From assembly GCA_964471115.1 (NCBI GenBank), contig CAYYFE010000016.1, forward strand, positions 1 through 64,000: 64,000 nt of DNA. Direction: 5' to 3'. The notes under the pieces are model-generated. The model ran no database searches and was not told the DNA's origin. It was given only the letters and a program-made list of their open reading frames with translations. Positions within the stretch are counted from its first letter, which is position 1. Every line of letters starts with the position of its first letter. A program made the position numbers and the translations under genes. The DNA comes from SYFT01 sp964471115. Its GTDB lineage: Bacteria > Acidobacteriota > Vicinamibacteria > Vicinamibacterales > SCN-69-37. Positions 57,395 to 64,000 of this stretch are shown here, piece by piece.

Positions 57395-57405
<11 letters not shown>
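55807..57405 (+). CDS. pckA: ATP-dependent phosphoenolpyruvate carboxykinase
   Basis: 532 residues; ATG 55807 is preceded by a strong AAAGGAG at 55795-55801. The enzyme converts oxaloacetate and ATP to PEP and CO2, the first step of gluconeogenesis. Signatures: TGRSPNDKFVV, the kinase loop GLSGTGKTTLSSDP, DDEHGW (metal site), FNFEGGCYAKTI, ENTRCAYPL and NTGWTGGPYG. The length matches the ATP-type family. Its last 11 bp overlap the start of gatB. No known regulatory site was recognised upstream. Confidence 0.97.
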
Positions 57406-58843
<1,438 letters not shown>

Positions 58844-58893
58844 TTGACACGTTCGTCACACCTGCCTTACTTTTGAGGTGTTCCTTTTCTCGA

Positions 58894-59208
58894 ATGGCTG
58901 CCAAGAGTCGTCTGGTAAGCGTCGAAGCCCCGCGGGTCCACTGGCCTCTGGCTGGGGCCTCCTGTCAGTGCCTTGCGGCGTTTTTCCGTGAAGAGTTCGT
59001 CAAGCACCACCAGTGCCTCGAAGCGCAGCGCGAGTACTTCTCCGAACTGGCCATCGCGCAGGCCGAAGACGCCCTGCAGCGCATCCTCAGTCAACTCGAT
59101 CAGCTCTGCCAGCGCGACGATGCGTGTGAGCTGGTGGCGCAGTTGCTGCGGCAGATCGATGCGGTGACCAATCTGTCGGCGTGGACCGAGCCGGAACATC
59201 TGCACTAG
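58894..59208 (+). CDS. Small helical protein, function unknown
   Basis: 104 residues from ATG 58894. It is rich in Gln, Glu, Ala and Leu (FVKHHQCLEAQREYFSELAI, AEDALQRILSQLDQLCQRDD, ACELVAQLLRQIDAV), so probably all-helical and cytoplasmic. I do not recognise a family. GC-rich third positions and a coherent helical pattern favour this frame over the antisense frame on the minus strand (58867-59217). It follows gatB by 50 bp and could be cotranscribed. Confidence 0.55.
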   Translation: MAAKSRLVSVEAPRVHWPLAGASCQCLAAFFREEFVKHHQCLEAQREYFSELAIAQAEDALQRILSQLDQLCQRDDACELVAQLLRQIDAVTNLSAWTEPEHLH

Positions 59209-59226
59209 GCACGGCAAGTTCTCTTG

Positions 59227-59254
59227 TCAGCACAGTAGACATGTCGGCATGTAG
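59227..59254 (+). repeat. Copy of the leader of the 15044 element
   Basis: TCAGCACAGTAGACATG and the following bases match 15044-15071 at 24 of 28 positions. Both copies lie just after a plus-strand gene and upstream of an inverted repeat. The rest of the 169-bp spacer (59209-59377) holds a small GTAGGC/GCCTAC inverted repeat and the hairpin at 59312; no gene was seen. Confidence 0.6.
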
Positions 59255-59311
59255 GCTCCGGCGTTGGGCCTACGCCCTGCGTGTGGGCTGCTGCTTTGCG
59301 TGCAAGGGCTT

Positions 59312-59377
59312 CACAGGAGGCACGGAGGCACGGAGAGTTCCTGGCTTGAAACCCTCCGCGTCTCCGCGCCTCCTGTG
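59312..59377. terminator. Imperfect 24-bp hairpin directly after a stop codon
   Basis: Arms 59312-59335 and 59354-59377 pair at 21 of 24 positions, with the outer 10 bp (CACAGGAGGC) perfect and an 18-nt loop. The right arm ends one base before the stop codon of the minus-strand gene (59380-59378), so it is well placed as that operon's terminator. Confidence 0.65.
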
Positions 59378-59965
59378 TCAGGACTGCTTGAGGATGGTCG
59401 CCGTGACCTCGAGCGTGACCTTGCGGTCGGTGGCCGGGTCGGCCGACTCGGTGACGATCATCGGCTTGCCGTCGACCAGTGCGACGGTGATGGACTCGTG
59501 CAGCGTTGGAGCCAGGCCGAGGCGCTGGCCGGACGGGCCGGTGGGCCGCGGCGGCGTGTATTCAAAGGTCAGCCGCACAGAGACCAGCCCATTCTGATAG
59601 GCGCTGGCGAGGGCATCGACGTTCAGCGTGGCCTCCGTCTCCCGATTGTTCGTCCGAATCATCCCGCCGTTGCCGTTGAGCATCACCATCGTCGCGGTCT
59701 TCTTGGTGGGCGTGCCACCGTAGTTGTCCGAGAGCGTCAGTTGCAGGCGGATGTTGGTGGAGGCCGGCATGCCCTGGCTGGTCGGCAGACCCAGTGAGGG
59801 CGCGCGGTTGACCGGCGGTGCAGGCGTCGGCGCCTGCGCGGGCGGCGTCGCGCCGCGTTGGCCTGGCACGGCTGCGGGCGCCTGCGCGCTGGGCGGCGGC
59901 GTCTGCGCCGTCAACGGAGCCGCGACGATCGCGGTGATGAGAACGGTGAATACGAGTTTGCGCAT
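59378..59965 (-). CDS. Secreted protein of unknown function in ECF sigma operon
   Basis: 195 residues with a signal peptide (LVFTVLITAIVAAPLTAQ), a Pro/Ala/Gln-rich linker (AQAPAAVPGQRGATPPAQAP) and a beta-rich domain (NIRLQLTLSDNYGGTPTKKT, ATMVMLNGNGGMIRTN, ESITVALVDGKPMIVTESAD, KVTLEVTATILK). I do not recognise a named family, but such exported proteins often close acidobacterial sigma/anti-sigma operons. It begins 11 bp after the putative anti-sigma gene. Confidence 0.75.
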   Translation of the reverse strand: MRKLVFTVLITAIVAAPLTAQTPPPSAQAPAAVPGQRGATPPAQAPTPAPPVNRAPSLGLPTSQGMPASTNIRLQLTLSDNYGGTPTKKTATMVMLNGNGGMIRTNNRETEATLNVDALASAYQNGLVSVRLTFEYTPPRPTGPSGQRLGLAPTLHESITVALVDGKPMIVTESADPATDRKVTLEVTATILKQS

Positions 59966-59976
59966 AACGGTTGCTC

Positions 59977-60570
59977 CTACCTTCGATTCGGGTCGCCGCT
60001 GATCGGCGACATCGTCATCGGCGTCACAGTTAATGGAGTGATCGACAGCAGGTCCGGTTGGATCGAATCGAACGTCACCGGCTCAATCGCGATCTGTTCC
60101 ACCGCCAACGCACCAATGGCGGCCAACGCCGGCACGCGCCGCGCTTCCCAGGCCAGTAGTTCGGGGCTGACGACCGGCTGTGCGGCGGTTCCGCGGTTCC
60201 TGGGTTCCTGGGTTCTGGGGTTCCGTGCCTGGGTTCGTGGGTTCGTGGGTTCGTGAGTTCCGAGGTTCGCCGCCACAATCGCACTGCCTGCACCCTGTGC
60301 ACCTTGTGCACCCTGTGGACCCTGTGCACCCTGTGGACCTTGTGGACCCTGTGGACCCTGTGGACCCTGCAGCCCTTGGATGAGCACGATGACCGTCAGT
60401 CCCGCCGCCACGAGTCCGCCCGCCCAGCGCCAGTCGCCGACGCGGCGGCGTCCGGGCGGCGTGGCGGCGTCCAGCCGCGCGCGAATGCGCGACTCGAGAT
60501 CCGCCGACGGTTCGACCTCGGTGATCGCCCGCGCCGCGCTCAGCATCTCGTCATCTCGCCATGTCGTCAT
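59977..60570 (-). CDS. Putative anti-sigma membrane protein carrying three repeat arrays
   Basis: 197 residues from ATG 60570; starts at 60618 or 60546 are also possible, because the 5' end lies in a family C array (MTTWRDDEM is repeat-encoded). After ARAITEVEPSADLESRIRAR, a membrane helix (WAGGLVAAGLTVIVLI) is followed at once by nine GPQ/GAQ-type triplets, a collagen-like tract encoded by nine 9-bp units. A second repeat-derived stretch (THEPTNPRTQARNPRTQEPR) comes from family F. The unique C-terminal part (SPELLAWEARRVPALAAIGA, LAVEQIAIEPVTFDSIQP) resembles the tail of acidobacterial anti-sigma-like proteins. No zf-HC2 motif is present. Position 3' of an ECF sigma gene supports the call. 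Confidence 0.7.
   Translation of the reverse strand: MTTWRDDEMLSAARAITEVEPSADLESRIRARLDAATPPGRRRVGDWRWAGGLVAAGLTVIVLIQGLQGPQGPQGPQGPQGAQGPQGAQGAQGAGSAIVAANLGTHEPTNPRTQARNPRTQEPRNRGTAAQPVVSPELLAWEARRVPALAAIGALAVEQIAIEPVTFDSIQPDLLSITPLTVTPMTMSPISGDPNRR
60188..60262. repeat. Family F 8-bp repeats inside putative anti-sigma gene
   Basis: About nine degenerate units of TTCGTGGG/TTCCTGGG type, the same unit as the intergenic array at 19993-20105. The G-rich strand is here the non-coding strand. It encodes the Pro/Arg/Thr-rich stretch after the collagen-like tract. Confidence 0.8.
60291..60371. repeat. Family H: nine 9-bp CACCCTGTG/GACCCTGTG units encoding GPQ/GAQ
   Basis: Nine uninterrupted 9-bp units. 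Read on the minus strand each gives one Gly-Pro-Gln or Gly-Ala-Gln triplet. The coding strand has GGG at 9-bp steps in most units, which also fits the quadruplex pattern. Confidence 0.92.
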
Positions 60571-60631
60571 GTCGCCACCTCGCCACCTCGCCACCTCGCC
60601 ATCTCGCCATCTCGTCATCTCGTCATCTCGT
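60544..60631. repeat. Family C: eleven 8-bp units between sigma and anti-sigma genes
   Basis: Eleven contiguous units of CATCTCGT/CATCTCGC/CACCTCGC abut the stop codon of the sigma gene (60633-60631) and extend into the start region of the next gene, leaving no conventional spacer. The sense orientation is the same as at 1977-2024. Confidence 0.92.
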
Positions 60632-61239
60632 CATGTGCGGGTGCGCAGCACACGTCGTGCTTCGGCGACGCGCCACTTCACGGTGCCGGACGGCACGCTC
60701 AGCATCACGGCAATTTCGTCGTACGTGTATTCGCCCGACGCGGCCAGGAGCAGCGTGTCGCGCAGTTTGGGCGTGAGGCCGGCAATCGCGGCGCGCAGGG
60801 CCGCGGCCTCGGCGCGGGCGGCGGCCACGCGCTCCGGGTCGGCGGCGTCCGACGCCATCCGGTCCAGTCCATCGCCCGCGGCCTCGTCAGCCGGGGTGAC
60901 ACGGCGCCGCCACCAGCGGTCGCGAGACTTGCGCCGGTCGAGCGCCTGCCGCCAGGTGATGGTCAGCAGCCACGTCTTGAACGTCGAGTCCCCGCGAAAA
61001 TCCCCGACCTTCCGCCAGGCCAGCACGAACGCGTCCTGCGCCACCTCTTCGGCGTCCTCGGGCCGCTGCAGCGCCGCCATGGCGGTGCGGAAGACCGTGC
61101 GGAAGTACAGGGACACCAGCGCGTCGAACGCCGCGCGGTCGCCGGCTTGCGCGGCCCGTACCCAGGCGCGCACCTGCGGCGTTTCTCCCTCCAGGGGCCG
61201 GACAACGGGCGACTCGTCAGCGTCGGGCGTGACGGTCAT
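60631..61239 (-). CDS. ECF-type RNA polymerase sigma factor
   Basis: 202 residues from ATG 61239; 61269 is an in-frame alternative. Region 2: DRAAFDALVSLYFRTVFRTA, PEDAEEVAQDAFVLAWRKVG, FKTWLLTITWRQALDRRKSR. Region 4: IAGLTPKLRDTLLLAASGEY, YDEIAVMLSVPSGTVKWRVA. No strong ribosome binding site precedes either start. It is the first gene of a three-gene unit with a putative anti-sigma membrane protein and a secreted protein, a second ECF system in the window besides the one at 51-52 kb. Confidence 0.9.
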   Translation of the reverse strand: MTVTPDADESPVVRPLEGETPQVRAWVRAAQAGDRAAFDALVSLYFRTVFRTAMAALQRPEDAEEVAQDAFVLAWRKVGDFRGDSTFKTWLLTITWRQALDRRKSRDRWWRRRVTPADEAAGDGLDRMASDAADPERVAAARAEAAALRAAIAGLTPKLRDTLLLAASGEYTYDEIAVMLSVPSGTVKWRVAEARRVLRTRT

Positions 61240-61328
61240 GGCCGGAATGGTCGCAACACGCGGCAGCACCGTCCCAGTAGACCGCCGGGCGGGCCGGATG
61301 GTTGGGTCGGCCGGAAGGGCACAGGCAA

Positions 61329-61363
61329 CAGGGCGCAGGGCACAGGGAACAGGGAACAGGGAG
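61329..61363. repeat. Family B: five 7-bp CAGGGCA/CAGGGAA units
   Basis: Five units with GGG every 7 bp on the plus strand, in the spacer between divergent sigma and rnr genes. Further degenerate copies precede it (61316-61328). Confidence 0.85.
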
Positions 61364-61380
61364 ACCTTTGGCCAAATGTG

Positions 61381-61457
61381 GCCTGTGGCCTGTGGCCTGT
61401 GGCCTGTGGCTTGCGGCCTTCGGCCTGTGGCCTGTGGCCTGTAGCCTGTAACCTGTA
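61381..61457. repeat. Family K: eleven 7-bp GCCTGTG units upstream of rnr
   Basis: Eleven contiguous 7-bp units (GCCTGTG, GCTTGCG, GCCTTCG, GCCTGTA, ACCTGTA) end 15 bases before the rnr ATG. The variants are clustered, with the last three drifting to TA endings. The array would lie in the rnr leader. With family B it fills most of the 233-bp spacer. Confidence 0.92.
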
Positions 61458-61472
61458 AGCGCTGGTAACCCG

Positions 61473-63779
61473 ATGACTGATGGACAGGTGTTGAATCAAA
61501 TCCGAGAGCAGGTGGATCACCCCGCCACCGTGAAGGAACTCCTGCAGGTGCTGCGGATTCCTCGGGAGACCCGTGCGACGTTTCGCCGGGCCCTCAAGCG
61601 GCTGGTGGAATCGGGGCAGCTGATTGAAATCCGCGGGAACAGATTCGGCCTGCCCGACCGCATGAATCTGGTGGTCGGCCGCGTCACGACCAACCCGCGC
61701 GGCTTCGGGTTCGTGGAAGCCGAGCGGTCGGGCGACGAGGGGCCCACCAGCATCTTCATCCCCGGCGTGAACCTGAACCAGGCGATGCACGGCGACCGGG
61801 TCGTGGTGCGCGTGGAACGCGCCGGCGACGGCGATCGCGCCGAGGGCCGCATCCTGCGCATCCTGGAACGCGGCACGGCCTCGGTGGTGGGCCGGTACGA
61901 ACAGGACGATTTGGGACGCGGTTTCGTCGTGCCGTTCGATCGCCGGCTGCTGATGGACGTGCTCATCCCGAAGGGCGAGTCGCGCAACGCCCAGCCGGGG
62001 GAAATGGTGACGACCGCCATCACGGCCTGGCCGACGCAGACGCGACCCGCGCAGGGGCGCGTGGTGGAAGTGCTGGGCGACATCAACGCGCCCGGCGTGG
62101 ACACGGCCGTCATCATCCGCAAGTACAACATCGTCGACGAACACTCCGACGAGGCGGTGAAGGAGGCCACGCGCCTGGGCGCCGCCGTGAAGCCGAAGGA
62201 CGTCACCGGCCGCACGGACTTCCGGCCGTGGTCGACGGTGACGATCGACGGCGAACACGCCCGCGACTTCGACGATGCGATTTCGCTGGATGTGTTGCCG
62301 AACGGCAACTACTGGCTGGCGGTGCACATCGCCGACGTGTCGCACTACGTGACGCCCGGCTCGGCGCTCGATGCGGAAGCGTACGAACGCAGCACGTCCG
62401 TGTATTTCCCGGAGCGCGCCGTCCACATGTTTCCGTCGGAACTGTCGACCGGCCTGTGCAGTCTGAATCCCCACGTCGACCGCCTGGTGCAGTCGTGCCT
62501 GATGGAAGTGGATCGGCGCAGCGGCGCGGTGGTGCGGTACGAGATGCACGACGGGGTCATCCACAGCGACGCGCGGATGACGTACACGGAAGTGAACCAG
62601 ATCCTGACCGAACGTGACCCCGAGGTGCGCGCGCGGTACGCCACGCTCGTGCCGCTGTTCGAGCGCATGGAGGCGTTGTTCCACATCCTGAACCGCCGGC
62701 GGCGCCAGCGCGGGTCGGTGGACTTCGACCTGAAGGAATCCGAGATCCAGCTGGGGGAAGACGGCGAGATCGAAGCGATTGTCGCCGCGGAGCGCAACGT
62801 CGCGCACCGGCTGATCGAAGAGTTCATGTTGCTGGCCAACGAGACGGTGGCCGAACATCTCGAGGCGCACGGGGTGCCCACGCTGTATCGCGTGCACGAG
62901 GAGCCGGACCCGCTCAAGGTGGAGGAGTTCGACGAGTTCATCGGCGCGCTGGGGTACACGCTGGCCGGACCGGCGGACCGTGTGGAGCCGAAACACTTCC
63001 AGAAACTCGTCGAGAAGATCCACGGGACGCCCGAAGAAAAACCTATCGCGATGCTGATGCTGCGGACCATGCAGAAGGCGCGGTATGACGAGTCGCCGCT
63101 CGGCCATTTCGGTCTGGCGACGCGCCATTACACGCACTTCACGTCGCCGATCCGGCGGTATCCCGACCTGGTGGTGCACCGGTCGCTGCGTGAATCGCGG
63201 CACGGCATGTCGGAGGAGCGTCGCGCCGAACTCATCGAGGATCTGCCCGACATGGGGCGGCATACCTCCGAACGTGAGCGGCGCGCGGCCGATGCCGAAC
63301 GCGAGCTGGTGCAGTGGAAGAAGGTGCGCTTCATGGCTGACAAGGTGGGCGATGAGTTCACCGGGTTCGTCACCGGCGTCAGCGCCTTCGGTCTGCACAT
63401 CGAACTGGTGGAGCACTTCGTCGAGGGCATGGTGCACGTCTCGACCATGGCCGACGATTACTACCGCTTCATCGAGAAGGCGCATCTGCTGAAGGGCGAA
63501 AACCACGGCAGGGTGTATCGTCTTGGCGACAAGGTCGCGGTGCAGGTGATTCGCGTGGACCTGGAGAAACGCCTGATCGACCTCGGCCTGTCGGAGATTC
63601 TCGAGGCCGTGAGCCGCAGTGACAAGAACCGCGGTCCGCGCCGGAGCCGCGTGGCCCCGCCGCGTGCGTCGCGGCGGCAGCCGCAGGCGAAGGACGAACG
63701 CCGCCGGGTGAAGAAGGGCAACCGGCCGGGACGCCGCGAGCGCGCCGCGCACAAGGCCGGCCGGCGCAAGAAGCGGTAG
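61473..63779 (+). CDS. rnr: Ribonuclease R
   Basis: 768 residues. This processive 3'-to-5' exoribonuclease degrades structured RNA. Order: N-terminal winged helix (ATVKELLQVLRIPRETRATF), cold-shock domains (VVGRVTTNPRGFGFVEAE, IFIPGVNLNQAMHGDRVVV), the RNB catalytic domain with TIDGEHARDFDDAISLD (metal-binding Asp residues), ADVSHYVTPGSALDAEAYER, YRVHEEPDPLKVEEF and HFTSPIRRYPDLVVHR, then S1 (FTGFVTGVSAFGLHIELVEH) and a Lys/Arg-rich tail typical of RNase R. No SD is obvious; repeats occupy the leader. The next gene starts 5 bp later, so rnr and selB are probably cotranscribed. Confidence 0.96.
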   Translation: MTDGQVLNQIREQVDHPATVKELLQVLRIPRETRATFRRALKRLVESGQLIEIRGNRFGLPDRMNLVVGRVTTNPRGFGFVEAERSGDEGPTSIFIPGVNLNQAMHGDRVVVRVERAGDGDRAEGRILRILERGTASVVGRYEQDDLGRGFVVPFDRRLLMDVLIPKGESRNAQPGEMVTTAITAWPTQTRPAQGRVVEVLGDINAPGVDTAVIIRKYNIVDEHSDEAVKEATRLGAAVKPKDVTGRTDFRPWSTVTIDGEHARDFDDAISLDVLPNGNYWLAVHIADVSHYVTPGSALDAEAYERSTSVYFPERAVHMFPSELSTGLCSLNPHVDRLVQSCLMEVDRRSGAVVRYEMHDGVIHSDARMTYTEVNQILTERDPEVRARYATLVPLFERMEALFHILNRRRRQRGSVDFDLKESEIQLGEDGEIEAIVAAERNVAHRLIEEFMLLANETVAEHLEAHGVPTLYRVHEEPDPLKVEEFDEFIGALGYTLAGPADRVEPKHFQKLVEKIHGTPEEKPIAMLMLRTMQKARYDESPLGHFGLATRHYTHFTSPIRRYPDLVVHRSLRESRHGMSEERRAELIEDLPDMGRHTSERERRAADAERELVQWKKVRFMADKVGDEFTGFVTGVSAFGLHIELVEHFVEGMVHVSTMADDYYRFIEKAHLLKGENHGRVYRLGDKVAVQVIRVDLEKRLIDLGLSEILEAVSRSDKNRGPRRSRVAPPRASRRQPQAKDERRRVKKGNRPGRRERAAHKAGRRKKR

Positions 63780-63784
63780 CCGGC

Positions 63785-64000
63785 GTGCGCACCCTGGTTC
63801 TCGGCACGGCCGGGCACATCGATCACGGCAAGAGCGCGCTGGTCGAAGCGCTGACCGGTGTCCACCCCGACCGGCTCAAGGAAGAGCAGGCGCGCGGCAT
63901 CACCATCGAGCTCGGCTTCGGGCACACCCGCATCGGCGATCTTTCGGTCGCGCTGGTCGACGTGCCGGGGCACGAACGATTCGTGCGTACGATGCTGGCC
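63785..64000 (+). CDS. selB: Selenocysteine-specific elongation factor SelB, N-terminal fragment
   Basis: The frame from GTG 63785 runs open to the window edge (72 codons). The translation begins VRTLVLGTAGHIDHGKSALV, with G1 loop AGHIDHGKS, then EALTGVHPDRLKEEQARGIT (switch I) and VDVPGHERFV (G3). The combination GTAGHIDHGK, LTGV-x-x-DRL and EE-x-ARGITI-x-LGF is characteristic of SelB rather than EF-Tu or IF2. SelB delivers Sec-tRNA to UGA codons with a SECIS hairpin, so the organism probably makes selenoproteins. It lies 5 bp after rnr. The rest of the gene, including the winged-helix SECIS-binding domain, is outside the window. Confidence 0.92.
   Translation, partial: MRTLVLGTAGHIDHGKSALVEALTGVHPDRLKEEQARGITIELGFGHTRIGDLSVALVDVPGHERFVRTMLA

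Noticed and set aside
58867..59217. Antisense frame on the minus strand opposite the small gene after gatB
   Set aside because: The plus frame has more protein-like composition and GC-rich third positions; the minus frame looks like its mirror.
59209..59377. Small hidden gene in the spacer after 59208
   Set aside because: Open frames here are shadows of the minus-strand gene or cross the hairpin, and none has a plausible start with protein-like composition.
61240..61472. Riboswitch or leader RNA upstream of rnr
   Set aside because: The spacer is explained almost wholly by family B and K arrays, and no known riboswitch fold was recognised.

Overview
The window is high-GC bacterial chromosome with dense, mostly housekeeping and cell-envelope genes. 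No phage, plasmid or transposase genes were seen. The gene set points to Acidobacteriota, most likely the Vicinamibacteria (subdivision 6): an ADOP-type FtsX permease, carboxypeptidase-regulatory-like secreted proteins, a tricorn-type protease, a sortilin/BNR propeller protein, secreted M14 and M28 peptidases, an AbgT transporter and an MARGWESKSVE-type small protein. The taxonomic call is inference from gene content.

Layout. 1-9.3 kb: end of a propeller protein, SNF2 helicase, NYN-LOTUS protein, DinB-like protein, M14 peptidase, four-helix-bundle protein. 9.3-22 kb: two secreted regulatory-like-domain proteins, gamma-glutamyltransferase, AbgT transporter with tricorn protease, potassium channel. 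22-27 kb: DUF2200 protein, ADOP permease, DUF998 protein, tRNA-Leu(UAA), NfeD with a slipin. 27-33 kb: a compact minus-strand operon (small protein, aminotransferase, hybrid kinase, M28 peptidase, MgtC-like protein). 33-38.5 kb: esterase, YbbA/YbbP-like ABC transporter, DksA-like protein, ferritin-like protein, folK. 38.6-49.7 kb: a large efflux block (Spy-like protein, TolC, RND adaptor, RND pump, MacA-like adaptor, ATPase, MacB-like permease, small secreted protein). 49.7-53.3 kb: ispH, an ECF sigma/anti-sigma pair, a SpoIID-like lipoprotein. 53.4-59.2 kb: hybrid kinase, pckA, gatB, a small unknown gene. 59.4-61.2 kb: a second ECF sigma operon. 61.5-64 kb: rnr and the start of selB.

The most unusual signal is in the spacers. 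At least eleven distinct tandem-repeat families with 7-10 bp units form about eighteen short arrays. Most of them sit directly against stop codons, and several families recur at distant loci. Four families match the canonical G-quadruplex pattern on one strand. Arrays have also entered coding sequence: beside the catalytic threonine of gamma-glutamyltransferase, at the C termini of an ABC ATPase and an MgtC-like protein, and three times in one putative anti-sigma gene, where one array encodes a collagen-like GPQ/GAQ tract. Convergent gene ends often carry perfect hairpins, and one of them (15044-15272) is a nested inverted repeat that could fold as a four-way junction. No intergenic gap exceeds about 250 bp.
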